From: CAZFDT01 sp964518335
Lineage (GTDB): Bacteria; Planctomycetota; Phycisphaerae; Phycisphaerales; Phycisphaeraceae
Reading direction: 5' to 3'
Assembly (NCBI GenBank): GCA_964518335.1
Contig: CAZFDT010000004.1
Span: forward strand, 1-64,000
DNA length: 64,000 nucleotides
The notes under the pieces were generated by a model. The model did not search any database, was not told where the DNA came from, and saw only the letters and a program-made list of their open reading frames with translations. Both the position numbers and the translations under genes were made by a program. Shown here piece by piece: positions 42,773 to 51,183 of this stretch (position 1 is its first letter; each line of letters starts with the position of its first letter).

Positions 42773-43679
42773 TACTCACGTACTCCGGATTCAGCTCAAT
42801 GCCGACAAATCGCCGGCCCATCTCTATGGCGACGACGCCAGTTGTACCCGAACCAAGGAAAGGGTCCAGGACGAGATCACCGGGACAACTCCCCAGCGCC
42901 AGGCAAGGCTTGATGAGCGAGCGAGGAAATACCGCACCATGGGCGAGGGGACAGGGTTCGGTGTTGATATCCCAGACCGTCCGAACGTTGCGATTATTGG
43001 GTCCGCGGACCTCGCCCTGGTTGTAGAGGTAGCGTTCAGATTTCGTCAGCAGAAACACGCATTCATGACTTCGCGTTGGCCGATCTTTCACGCTCTCGGG
43101 CTGGCAATTCGGCTTGTTCCAGACAATATCGGCGCGGAGATACCAGCCCGCTTCCTGTAAAGCGAACGCGAGTCGCCACGGGACGCCGATCAGATCTTTA
43201 GGTTTAAGTCCGTCCGGTGTCGGTGGGCGCACGTCCATCGCACGCTCCGGGTTCTTGCGGTCCGGCGCTCGCCAGCGCCGATTGCCCGATGTGTACGAGT
43301 CGCCGATGTTGAGCCATAGCGTTCCGTCGTCGCGAAGTACGCGCCGCACCTCCTCGAAGACGGCGACCAGGTTGCGCAGATAGTCCTGAAGCGAATGCTC
43401 CAGCCCGATCTGGCCCGCGATGCCATAGTCGCGGAGAGACCAATACGGCGGAGAGGTGACGCATGTCTGAAAGACTTCGCTCGGTAGTTTCTTGAGCACT
43501 TCCCGGCTGTCTCCCGCCACCACTGCCGAGTCCTGCGCCAGTACCAGTGTTCGTGTACGCTCATCGTCAAGCTGCTCACCATTGACCAAGTGCACAGTCA
43601 CCGCTGCGTGATGGGGCGACAGCGCCGCCGCAGCTGTGGACCAGAGATGCGTCATGGTGTTCGTTTGGAGCCGGCTCAT
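42729..43679 (-). CDS. DNA methyltransferase (beta class, probable N4-cytosine)
   Basis: A 316-residue enzyme with catalytic motif IV TSPPYW near residue 80, LEHSLQDYLRNLVAVFEEVRRVL, and SAM-binding motif I LDPFLGSGTTGVVA near residue 270. The motif IV-before-I order makes it beta class; SPPY fits N4-cytosine (or N6-adenine) modification. It partners the overlapping endonuclease. TAAAGT on the minus strand lies 6 nt before the start, with no Shine-Dalgarno, and gpsA starts immediately upstream on the genome map. Confidence 0.88.
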   Translation of the reverse strand: MSRLQTNTMTHLWSTAAAALSPHHAAVTVHLVNGEQLDDERTRTLVLAQDSAVVAGDSREVLKKLPSEVFQTCVTSPPYWSLRDYGIAGQIGLEHSLQDYLRNLVAVFEEVRRVLRDDGTLWLNIGDSYTSGNRRWRAPDRKNPERAMDVRPPTPDGLKPKDLIGVPWRLAFALQEAGWYLRADIVWNKPNCQPESVKDRPTRSHECVFLLTKSERYLYNQGEVRGPNNRNVRTVWDINTEPCPLAHGAVFPRSLIKPCLALGSCPGDLVLDPFLGSGTTGVVAIEMGRRFVGIELNPEYVSIAEDRLHATPLQIA

Positions 43680-43688
43680 ACGTTTACT

Positions 43689-44732
43689 TTATCCCACCCG
43701 CTCGGGCTTAAGCTGGCGGGACATCAGGCGGCCGATGGCTTCCAGGGGGTCCAAGCCCTCGAACAGCACGTGGTTTACTGCAGCGGTGATCGGCATCTCG
43801 ACCTTGTAGCGGTCGGCCAACTGCACGACGGCCTTGGTCGTCGGCACGCCCTCGACCACGCCGGGGATGCTCTTGAGCACGTCGTCGAGCTTGCGGCCCT
43901 TGCCCAGTTGCTCGCCGCAGGTGCGGTTGCGCCCGGTCGGCGAGAAGCAGGTGGTCGCAAGGTCGCCCACGCCGGTGAGCCCGAAGAACGTCTCGGCCCG
44001 CGCGCCCATCGCCACGCCCAGCCGCGTGATCTCCGCCAGCCCGCGCGACAGCAGGGCGCTCTTGGCGTTGTTGCCCGCCTGCAGCCCGTCGAGAATGCCC
44101 GCCGCCAGCGCGATGACGTTCTTGGTCGCGCCCGCCAGCTCGACGCCCAGCAGGTCGGTGTTGGTATAGACGCGGAACCAGTGCGTGGTGAAGGTGTGTT
44201 GCACGGCGCGGGCCAGTTCCTCGTCGTCCGCGGCGGCGCAGACCGTGGCGGGCAGGCAGCGCGCCAGCTCGTCGGCGACGCTGGGGCCCGACAGGGCCGC
44301 CACCGGGCGCGGCGGGCCGTCGAGCGTGTCCACGCCGCCCTGGGTCAGCGCGTCGGCGATGATCTGCGTCGGCCGCAACAGCGTGTCCTGCTCGATGCCC
44401 TTGGCGACGCTGACGATGGGCACGCCCGGTTGCACGCCGCCGCCCGCCGCCAGGCGCGTCCACGCCGAGCGGACGAACTGCGTGGGGATGGCGTTGACGA
44501 TCAGTTGCGCCCCGTCGAACGCCGCGGCGTCGTCGGCGGTCAGCGCGATGCGCTGGGGCAGGCGGTAGCCGGGCAGGTAGCGGGTGTTGTCGCGGGTCTG
44601 GATGAGCTTGGCGACGTACTCGGCGTTGAAGCCCCACATGGTCACGTCCAGGCCGCGCGACTCCAGGAGCAGGGCGCAGACGGTGGCCATTGAGCCGTCG
44701 CCGATGATGGTGATGCGTTGGGGCAGGTCCAT
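43689..44732 (-). CDS. gpsA: Glycerol-3-phosphate dehydrogenase [NAD(P)+]
   Basis: A 347-residue enzyme reducing dihydroxyacetone phosphate to sn-glycerol-3-phosphate for phospholipids. Motifs are VSVAKGIE, ALSGPSVADE, ELAGATKNVIALAAGILDGL (catalytic Lys) and FFGLTGVGDLATTCFSP with RNRTCG. The nucleotide loop reads GDGSMAT: the last Gly of GxGxxG is Ala, a departure from the usual form. Its 3' end lies 10 bases from the methylase start on the same strand. Confidence 0.94.
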   Translation of the reverse strand: MDLPQRITIIGDGSMATVCALLLESRGLDVTMWGFNAEYVAKLIQTRDNTRYLPGYRLPQRIALTADDAAAFDGAQLIVNAIPTQFVRSAWTRLAAGGGVQPGVPIVSVAKGIEQDTLLRPTQIIADALTQGGVDTLDGPPRPVAALSGPSVADELARCLPATVCAAADDEELARAVQHTFTTHWFRVYTNTDLLGVELAGATKNVIALAAGILDGLQAGNNAKSALLSRGLAEITRLGVAMGARAETFFGLTGVGDLATTCFSPTGRNRTCGEQLGKGRKLDDVLKSIPGVVEGVPTTKAVVQLADRYKVEMPITAAVNHVLFEGLDPLEAIGRLMSRQLKPERVG

Positions 44733-44877
44733 GGCGTGAGTGTATCAGAGGGCCGAGGCGGCGACGCGGGCGGGATGAAGCGGACTTCATGTGCGGTTAA
44801 GCGAATCCTCACCGGCAGGGCCTAAGGTTTAGCTGGAGATCACGGTTTCAGACAGCCTCAAGCACAGGAGACGCGAT

Positions 44878-45192
44878 ATGGCAACCAACGGACGACACCG
44901 GGCACACGAGGTGGATCTGCAGGCGGACGTGGACGCGCTGCGCGAGGATTTTGCGACGCTGCGCGGCGACCTGGCGACACTGGTGAGCGACGCGATGGCG
45001 CAGGGCAAGGGCTCGGCGGAGGCGGCGCGCCAGCGGCTGGAGGCGATGGCCGCCGAAGGCGTCGAGCATGCCCGAGACAAGGCGGCCGCGGCGACGCGGC
45101 AGGTGGACGAGTGCGTGCGCACCCACCCGATGGCGGCCCTGGGCGTGGCCCTGGGCGCCGGGCTGCTGCTGGGCGCTTACCTGCGCAAGTGA
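44878..45192 (+). CDS. DUF883 (YqjD/ElaB-like) membrane-anchored protein
   Basis: A 104-residue protein with a helical Ala/Asp-rich body (LQADVDALREDFATLRGDLA) and a C-terminal anchor beginning HPMAALGVALGAGLLLGAYL. That HP-x-xA-x-Gly-rich helix is the DUF883 hallmark. E. coli YqjD/ElaB bind ribosomes at the inner membrane in stationary phase. AGGAGA lies 6 nt before the ATG. It heads a YqjD-YqjE-YqjK-like trio. Confidence 0.85.
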   Translation: MATNGRHRAHEVDLQADVDALREDFATLRGDLATLVSDAMAQGKGSAEAARQRLEAMAAEGVEHARDKAAAATRQVDECVRTHPMAALGVALGAGLLLGAYLRK

Positions 45193-45204
45193 GCGAGGCC
45201 AATC

Positions 45205-45528
45205 GTGCGGGCGCTTTCACGATTCATCCTCGCGGTGTCGGACTTGATCGAGGCGCACGCCGTCGAGCTGCGCCACGAAGGCCAACGGCTCATCAGCTTC
45301 GCGCTGATCCAACTGGCGGCCATCGTGCTCACCCTCGGCGGCGTCGCCTTGATCCTCATGGGCGCGTTCATTCTGCTTCAACAATGGGTCGGGTCGGCCG
45401 GCGCCAGCTTCATCGCCGGCGGCATCGCCCTGGTCATCGCTACAGGACTCACGCTATGGCTCGTCACCCGATTCAACGCCGACACCGTCGCCGTTCGCCC
45501 CGACTCGAGCAGGCTCGACACGGACTAG
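45205..45528 (+). CDS. Phage holin/YqjE-like membrane protein
   Basis: A 107-residue protein. The first 30 residues are amphipathic, with LIEAHAVELRHEGQRLISFALI, followed by two hydrophobic hairpin helices (about 35-60 and 64-85) and a polar tail. This matches the YqjE/Actinobacterial holin X superfamily. The start is GTG at 45205, 12 nt after the DUF883 gene. A lytic role is unlikely given the context. Confidence 0.78.
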   Translation: MRALSRFILAVSDLIEAHAVELRHEGQRLISFALIQLAAIVLTLGGVALILMGAFILLQQWVGSAGASFIAGGIALVIATGLTLWLVTRFNADTVAVRPDSSRLDTD

Positions 45529-45548
45529 CGGCGGCGGCGGCACCCGAC

Positions 45549-45725
45549 ATGGACGTGCTCGCCCCCGTGCGTCGGCACCCGAGACTGGCGGCCACGATCG
45601 CCGTCGGCGTCGGCGTCGCCATGGGGGCGAGCCCTCAGCTGCGCCGCATCGTCGGCCCCCGCCTCCTCCGCGCCGCCATCGCCGCCTTGGCAGCGCCGGG
45701 CGTTGGTCCTAAGCTGACGCCATGA
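45549..45725 (+). CDS. YqjK-like small protein
   Basis: A 58-residue protein: VRRHPRLAATIAVGVGVAMG, then RRIVGPRLLRAAIAAL. It has one Gly/Ala-rich hydrophobic segment and many Arg residues, as in YqjK of the E. coli yqjCDEK operon. It overlaps the truA start by four bases (ATGA), strong support for a real coupled gene. The YqjK assignment rests on order and character rather than sequence identity. Confidence 0.6.
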   Translation: MDVLAPVRRHPRLAATIAVGVGVAMGASPQLRRIVGPRLLRAAIAALAAPGVGPKLTP

Positions 45726-46525
45726 CCGTCGCCGACGTCAGCGCGACCCCACGCGATCCCGACCTTCAACGCTACAAGCTCACGCTCGCCTACGACGGCG
45801 CGTTGTTTCACGGCTGGCAGAAGCAGGAGCCCCCGCCCCCCGAAGCGCCGCTGCGCACCGTGGCCGGCGTCGTGGAAGACCGCCTGCGCCACGTGCTGCA
45901 GCAGCCGATCAAGCTCGTCGGCGCCAGCCGCACGGACACCGGCGTCCACGCCCGCGGGCAGGTGGCGCACTTCGACGCCCGGCCGCTCATCCCGCTCGAA
46001 CGCATGGCCGCGGCGATCAACGCCCGCCTGCCCGACGACATCGAGGTGCTCAACGTCGAAGCCGCGCCGCCGACGTTTGACGCCATCAGCGGCGCTCGCG
46101 CCAAGCAGTACCGCTATCGCATCCACCACGACGCCCGCCGCCCGCTGGACAAGCGCCACCACGTCTGGCATTGCTGGATCGATCTCGACGTGGCGAAGAT
46201 GCACGAGGCCGCGCGGCATCTCGTCGGCGAGCACGACTTTGCCGCCTTCGCCGCCGCCGGCCACAACCGCGCCACGACCGTCCGCACCATCTTCGACTGC
46301 ACGGTCGAGCGCGACGCCGCGTCGCCTGAGGTCCACATCGTCGTGCAGGGCAACGGCTTTCTGTACCACATGGTGCGTATCCTCGCCGGCACGCTCGTCG
46401 AAGTCGGCCGCGGCCGCTGGCCCCCGGACGAAGTGACGCGCATCCTCGCCTCGCTCGATCGCGCCCAGGCCGGCCCGACCCTGCCGCCCAATGGGCTGTG
46501 GCTGGAGTGGATCCGCTACGACTGA
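45722..46525 (+). CDS. truA: tRNA pseudouridine synthase A
   Basis: A 267-residue synthase making pseudouridine 38-40 in tRNA anticodon arms. The catalytic Asp is in GASRTDTGVHARGQVAHF. Other motifs are YDGALFHGWQKQ at the N-terminus, the ARAKQYRYRI strand, and NGFLYHMVRILAGTLVEVG near the C-terminus. The start overlaps the YqjK-like stop. Confidence 0.95.
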   Translation: MTVADVSATPRDPDLQRYKLTLAYDGALFHGWQKQEPPPPEAPLRTVAGVVEDRLRHVLQQPIKLVGASRTDTGVHARGQVAHFDARPLIPLERMAAAINARLPDDIEVLNVEAAPPTFDAISGARAKQYRYRIHHDARRPLDKRHHVWHCWIDLDVAKMHEAARHLVGEHDFAAFAAAGHNRATTVRTIFDCTVERDAASPEVHIVVQGNGFLYHMVRILAGTLVEVGRGRWPPDEVTRILASLDRAQAGPTLPPNGLWLEWIRYD

Positions 46526-46535
46526 GCGGCAGGAG

Positions 46536-46577
46536 GTGTTGTCTTTCTTGACAACACGCCATGCGTGCGATTATCCT
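46536..46577 (+). promoter_or_regulatory. Promoter with palindromic operator for a toxin-antitoxin-like pair
   Basis: TTGACA (46548-46553), an 18-bp spacer and TATCCT (46572-46577) form a strong promoter. A perfect 8-bp inverted repeat, GTGTTGTC-TTTCTT-GACAACAC (46536-46557), covers the -35 box. It is well placed for repression by the HTH protein encoded downstream. The inferred transcript starts near 46584, which makes ATG 46606, not 46561, the usable start of the next gene. Confidence 0.65.
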
Positions 46578-46605
46578 TCATGGACCACGCTGGAAACTGG
46601 CGCTA

Positions 46606-46857
46606 ATGCCTGTTCGATTCGCGTACTGGACCGACCGCGCCTTGGCGAAGATTGCTGAGCATGGCGTGAAGCGTCACGAGGTGGAGCACGTGCTGAATCA
46701 TCCCATCGAGGATGAGGCGAGCCGAGCCAATCCTCGCAACATGCGATGTGCAGGCTACACCGCCAACGGCCGATTCATCGTTGTGGTGTATCGTCCGATT
46801 GAGGCTGCAGGACTGTGGGTCGCGCCAATCACCGCCTATGAGCCCACGCCGGAGTGA
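46606..46857 (+). CDS. BrnT/DUF4258-like putative toxin
   Basis: An 83-residue protein: FAYWTDRALAKIAEHGVKRH, EVEHVLNHP, then GYTANGRFIVVVYRP and a closing PITAYEPTPE. The pattern (HGV-x-x-x-EVE, GR-x-x-VV, V/I-TA) is that of BrnT/RelE-fold RNase toxins and DUF4258 proteins. The following gene starts five bases later and encodes an HTH protein. An in-frame ATG at 46561 would start inside the promoter. Confidence 0.65.
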   Translation: MPVRFAYWTDRALAKIAEHGVKRHEVEHVLNHPIEDEASRANPRNMRCAGYTANGRFIVVVYRPIEAAGLWVAPITAYEPTPE

Positions 46858-46861
46858 GACC

Positions 46862-47233
46862 ATGAGAAAGCCAGCCAAACCCGCACTCACCGCCCACCAA
46901 CTCGCCGAGTTGGATGACGCGGTTGAACGTGTCGATCGGGAGGAACAGATCGAGACGGTCGCCTGGGCACGAAGCGTCAAGGCTCGTCACCAACGGATGC
47001 GCGAGCTGGTGGGCGAGCTGAAGGCTGCGCGGCTCAAGCGGGGGTTGAGCTTGGCGGATGTGGACGCGCGCACCGGTATCGGGCGGTCGAACCTGTCGCG
47101 ACTGGAGAATCACCACCAGCCCAATCCGCTGCTGGATACGCTGCTGCGCTATGCGTCGGCGGTGGGCGTCGATTTGCGGATCAGTGTGAAGGGCACGCCG
47201 GGGAAGCGGCGGCTGCGGTCGCGTGCGGCGTGA
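46862..47233 (+). CDS. XRE-family HTH protein, putative antitoxin
   Basis: A 123-residue protein. A charged helical N-terminal half (about 1-55) precedes an XRE helix-turn-helix (about 56-112): LKRGLSLADVDARTGIGRSN, then LSRLENHHQPNP. It follows the BrnT-like gene by four bases, and the inverted repeat over their shared promoter suits an autoregulatory antitoxin. The C-terminus is basic. Confidence 0.78.
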   Translation: MRKPAKPALTAHQLAELDDAVERVDREEQIETVAWARSVKARHQRMRELVGELKAARLKRGLSLADVDARTGIGRSNLSRLENHHQPNPLLDTLLRYASAVGVDLRISVKGTPGKRRLRSRAA

Positions 47234-47274
47234 AGCGTTGCATTTGGCGGGCGTGTCGGGACAATCGGGCGGCG

Positions 47275-48447
47275 ATGCGCATCCTCCATATCATCACGCG
47301 GCTGATCGTCGGCGGAGCGCAGCAGAACACGGTGCTGTGCTGCGAGGACCAGGTGGCGCGGGGCCACCAGGTGTGGCTGGCGTTCGGCCCGATCTATGGC
47401 CCCGAGGGCTCGATGCGCGACGCCGGTGAAACCAGCGGCGCCGAGCTGATCGAGGTCAACGCGATGCGTCGCGCCGTGCTGCCGGGGCACGATTATCTGT
47501 GCTACCGGGCGCTGCGGCGGCTGATCCGGCGCATCGAGCCGGAGGTGGTGCACACGCACTCGAGCAAGGCGGGCATTCTCGGGCGTGCCGCGGCGTGGGC
47601 CCAGCGCGTGCCGGCGGTGGTGCATACGGTACACGGCCTGCCGTTTCACGAACGCCAGCCCTGGCACGTCCATCGCGCCTACGTTGCACTTGAACGCTGG
47701 GCCGCACGCCGCTGCCACCATCTGATCGCCATCACGCCTGCCATGGTCGAGGCCTTCGCCGCCCATCGCATCGCTCCCGCCGATCGCTTCACCGTCATCC
47801 CGAGCGGCGTGGTCCTCGACGACTGGCAGCATCATTCGATGCAGCGCGGCCACGTGCGACGCGAGCTGGGCATGCCCCCCGACGCGCCGCTGCTGGCTCT
47901 CGTCGCTCGTCTCGATCCACTCAAGGGCCACGACGACCTGCTCGACGTGCTGCCGCAACTGGGGCGACAGTTCCCGCAGCTGCGCGCGCTGTTCATCGGC
48001 GACGGCTGGCATCGCAAGGCGCTGGAGCTGCGCATCGCGCGCGAGGGCCTGGGCGATCGCGCGCTCATCACCGGCCTCCTGCCTCAGCCGGAGGTCGCGA
48101 GGCTGCTGTCGGCGTGCGACGTCAAGGTCCTCCCCTCCTATCAGGAGGGCCAGAGTCGCACCCTCGTCGAGGCGCTGCTGTGCGGCTGCGGCGTGGTGGG
48201 TTACGATGTCGGCGGCATCGGGGCGATCATCGACGACGGCCGCACCGGCCGGCTTGTGCCCGTCGGCGATCGCCCTCGACTGGCTGAGGCCATCGCATGG
48301 ATGATCGAGCATCCCCAGGACCGCGCCCGTCTGGTCGCGCAGGGCCAGGCCCACGTCCGCGAGCGCTTCGACGCACGCTCCATGGTCAGCCGCGTCATGG
48401 ACGTGTACATCGATGCCCTGGCCGGCCGCTACGGCAAACGCCCGTGA
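47275..48447 (+). CDS. Glycosyltransferase family 4
   Basis: A 390-residue GT-B glycosyltransferase: MRILHIITRLIVGGAQQNTV (glycine loop), VVHTHSSKAGILGRAAA, HTVHGLPFH, then VARLDPLKGHDDLLDVLPQL and the donor-site E-x7-E-like segment LPSYQEGQSRTLVEAL. The pattern resembles polysaccharide or LPS sugar transferases. ATG 47275 matches the family; an in-frame start at 47230 adds 15 unlikely residues. The stop overlaps the next gene's GTG (GTGA). Confidence 0.88.
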   Translation: MRILHIITRLIVGGAQQNTVLCCEDQVARGHQVWLAFGPIYGPEGSMRDAGETSGAELIEVNAMRRAVLPGHDYLCYRALRRLIRRIEPEVVHTHSSKAGILGRAAAWAQRVPAVVHTVHGLPFHERQPWHVHRAYVALERWAARRCHHLIAITPAMVEAFAAHRIAPADRFTVIPSGVVLDDWQHHSMQRGHVRRELGMPPDAPLLALVARLDPLKGHDDLLDVLPQLGRQFPQLRALFIGDGWHRKALELRIAREGLGDRALITGLLPQPEVARLLSACDVKVLPSYQEGQSRTLVEALLCGCGVVGYDVGGIGAIIDDGRTGRLVPVGDRPRLAEAIAWMIEHPQDRARLVAQGQAHVRERFDARSMVSRVMDVYIDALAGRYGKRP

Positions 48448-50450
48448 TCGCGGCCATCGCCTGCATCCTGGCTTGCGGTTTAGCGCACGCCCAGGACATG
48501 CTCCAGCTCGACGCCCCCGCGCCCCAGCCGCTGCGCTCGGTGTATCTGCAGCACCGCATCGACGATCTGAGCCGCCACAACGCCGCCACGCACGACGACT
48601 GGCGCGCCGACGCCCGCGCCGCCTACGTCGCCACCGCCGTCGCGCTGCTCGAGTCAGCCAAGACGGCGCAGGCGCCCGACCTGGCCGCGGTGATCGGCCT
48701 GACGCTCGCCGACGGGTTGGCCGACCTCGACGCCTTGCTCGCCGCCGCCCCCGCGTCGTCGCCGCTGCTTGACCCGATGGCAACGCCCGATCGCGGCGCC
48801 CGCGCGTTGGCCGGCGAGGCCGAGGTGATGTTCTTCACCCGCAAGGCGCTGGGGCCGCTCATCGTCGTGCAACAGACGGTGGACCCGCAGACGGTATGGG
48901 CCAGCGCCTGGCCCCAGTCGCCGCCGCCGCCCACGGCCGAGGACCTGGCAGCGCTCGAATTGCGCATCCACGCCCTGCCCGTGCCGCCGCAGGTGCGCCA
49001 GCCTCTGGCCGCCATCGCCGCCTCACTCAAGCAGGCCGCTCGCTTCGGCGAGTTCCTGCCCATGGTGGACGAGTCCTGCCGCGACGTGACGATCGTCATC
49101 GACCTGGTCGAGCTGTCGGAGCAGTCGAGTTGGTTCGCTCCCGAGATGCGGCAGGCGCTGCACGATGAGCTGGCGCGCACGCTCGCCGACTACCGCGATC
49201 CGCTGGCGCGCAGCCGCGCGTCGCTGCGCCTGCGCGAGCTGCGGGCGCTGACTTGGGTGATGCGCGAAACCCAGACGTGGTCCACGCAGTCGGCGGCGGC
49301 GGCGCGGACGGCTCAGATGCTGGCGGTCAACACGGCGCAGGTGCAGCTCAACGCCGCCACGCCGGCGGCGCAGCGCCGCGCCGTGCTTCGCTGGCATCAG
49401 CGCGTCCGCGACGCCCTGCGGGCGACCGAGGGCCTGGCCCAGCCGTCGCAGCAGACGCTGCGCACCGCCTACCTCCAGGCCGAACGCGACCTGGCCACGG
49501 CGATCGACGGCGTCACCCGCGCGTCGGCGACCATGGCCCAGACCCCGATGACGGTCAGCGCCCCGGCCACGGGCGAGGCGGTGCGGACGCTGCGCAGCCG
49601 CGCCGACGCGCTTGCTGCAGTGAGCCGACTGCGGGACGCCATCGACGCCGCCGACGCCTTCAAGCCCGTCCCGCCCATGGGCGTGCGCCAGCGCCTGATC
49701 CGCCAGGCCGAGGCCGCACGCGACCCGGCGCAGCGCGACCGCGCGCTGGCCGAGATCGTCCGCTTCGTGTTCCAGTTCGACCGCTACGCGAAGCTGCCGA
49801 TGGAGGACGACGTGCGCCGCGGGGCGACGGCGGGGGGGCTGCTGGCGGGCAAGACCGCCGAGCTGGCCAAGGCCATCGACGCGGCGCGCGCGGCGTGGGC
49901 CAGCGCCTGGGCCGCCGGCGACGACGCCCGCGCCGCCGCAGACGCCATCGAGCCGCTGCGCGCCACCCTGGCCTTGGCCGCTCGCGCCCGCCCGATCGAC
50001 ATGACCCCGGGCTGGACGCTCGTGCCCGACCTCGACGCCTGGGCCGCGTGGCAGGGCGACCCCGAGTCGATGCGCCTGCTCTTGCTCCCGCTCGAGCAGA
50101 CGCTGGCGCGCCTGATCGACGACGCGGCCCGGGGCGACGTGGCGGCGCTGCAGCGGACCATGCAGACCCTCGAGCAGGAGCACACGCTGGCGCTGACGCT
50201 GCTGCGGTTGGCCGAGGGACTGGCGGGCCGGCGCGACGCCCTGCCGCGCGGCATGACCGGCGTGCTGGCCCAGGCCCTCTTCGTCCCCGCCGACGACGCC
50301 TACATGAGCGAGCACCGCGCCGCCATCGCCCAGCTCAACCGCTGCCTCAACGAGTGGGCCCGCGCCGACGAGCCCGGACAGATCGACCTGCGCCTCCGCG
50401 CCATCGACATCGTCCGTCGCTTCCGCGCCGACCTGCCCACGCTCGACTGA
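48444..50450 (+). CDS. Large secreted helical protein of unknown function
   Basis: A 668-residue protein starting at GTG 48444, overlapping the glycosyltransferase stop. A signal peptide is present (AIACILACGLAHAQ). The rest is almost entirely Ala-rich alpha-helix, with few Gly and no recognisable catalytic motif. Coupling to a glycosyltransferase and followed by a PIG-L deacetylase, it may be an envelope protein tied to glycan work; this is inference. Confidence 0.6.
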   Translation: MIAAIACILACGLAHAQDMLQLDAPAPQPLRSVYLQHRIDDLSRHNAATHDDWRADARAAYVATAVALLESAKTAQAPDLAAVIGLTLADGLADLDALLAAAPASSPLLDPMATPDRGARALAGEAEVMFFTRKALGPLIVVQQTVDPQTVWASAWPQSPPPPTAEDLAALELRIHALPVPPQVRQPLAAIAASLKQAARFGEFLPMVDESCRDVTIVIDLVELSEQSSWFAPEMRQALHDELARTLADYRDPLARSRASLRLRELRALTWVMRETQTWSTQSAAAARTAQMLAVNTAQVQLNAATPAAQRRAVLRWHQRVRDALRATEGLAQPSQQTLRTAYLQAERDLATAIDGVTRASATMAQTPMTVSAPATGEAVRTLRSRADALAAVSRLRDAIDAADAFKPVPPMGVRQRLIRQAEAARDPAQRDRALAEIVRFVFQFDRYAKLPMEDDVRRGATAGGLLAGKTAELAKAIDAARAAWASAWAAGDDARAAADAIEPLRATLALAARARPIDMTPGWTLVPDLDAWAAWQGDPESMRLLLLPLEQTLARLIDDAARGDVAALQRTMQTLEQEHTLALTLLRLAEGLAGRRDALPRGMTGVLAQALFVPADDAYMSEHRAAIAQLNRCLNEWARADEPGQIDLRLRAIDIVRRFRADLPTLD

Positions 50451-50469
50451 CTTCACCCGGAGACGCGAT

Positions 50470-51168
50470 ATGGCCAACATTCTCGTGGTGGGGCCGCACC
50501 CCGACGACCAGGAACTGGGCATGGGCGGCACCATCGCCCGACTCGCCCGCCAGGGCCACCACGTGCTGCTCCTGGACATGACCAACGGCGAGCCCACGCC
50601 CCACGGCTCCGTCGAAGAGCGGCAGCGCGAGTGGACCGCCGCCACCGCCATCCTCGACGCCGGCACAGGTCAAGTGCAACGACAGCTCCTGGGCCTGCCC
50701 AACCGCCAGGTCGAGCACTCCCTCGACGCCCGCCGACTCGTCGCCGGCGTCATCCGCGAACACGCCGCCCAGATCGTCTTCCTCCCCTATCCCGAAGACG
50801 CCCACCCCGACCACCGCGCCACCACCCGCATCGTCGAGGACGCCCGCTTCGACGCCAAGCTCACCAAGATCGACCTGCCCGGCCAACCCATCTACCCCAA
50901 GTGGCTGATCTACTACTACTGCACCCACCTGCGCTGGGTCGCCGACCCCACCTTCTGCCTCGACATCAGCGACACCATCGACCTCAAGGAACAGGCCATC
51001 CTCGCTTACGAAACCCAGTTCGTCATCCCCGAGCGCAACCGCCAGGTGGTGACGTGGCTGCGCCAGATGAACGGCTACATGGGCAGCCGCATCGGCGCCG
51101 CCTACGCCGAACCGTTCTTCACCAAAGAACCCCTGGGCCTCACCGGCCTGGGCGAACTGCTGCTGTGA
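50470..51168 (+). CDS. PIG-L family N-acetylglucosaminide deacetylase (BshB-like)
   Basis: A 232-residue zinc deacetylase. Metal and catalytic motif PHPDDQELGMGGTIARL is at the N-terminus and the second motif DAHPDHRA is near residue 115. The size and YYYCTHLRW region resemble BshB1, which deacetylates GlcNAc-malate in bacillithiol synthesis. Other amino-sugar conjugates are possible. The start is preceded by GGAG. It follows the secreted protein gene by 19 nt. Confidence 0.88.
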   Translation: MANILVVGPHPDDQELGMGGTIARLARQGHHVLLLDMTNGEPTPHGSVEERQREWTAATAILDAGTGQVQRQLLGLPNRQVEHSLDARRLVAGVIREHAAQIVFLPYPEDAHPDHRATTRIVEDARFDAKLTKIDLPGQPIYPKWLIYYYCTHLRWVADPTFCLDISDTIDLKEQAILAYETQFVIPERNRQVVTWLRQMNGYMGSRIGAAYAEPFFTKEPLGLTGLGELLL

Positions 51169-51183
51169 CCCGGCAACGCGCCG

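Noticed and set aside
45205..45528. A phage holin suggesting prophage
   Set aside because: It is flanked by a DUF883 gene, a YqjK-like gene and truA. No phage genes are near, so the YqjE-like cellular role is far more likely.
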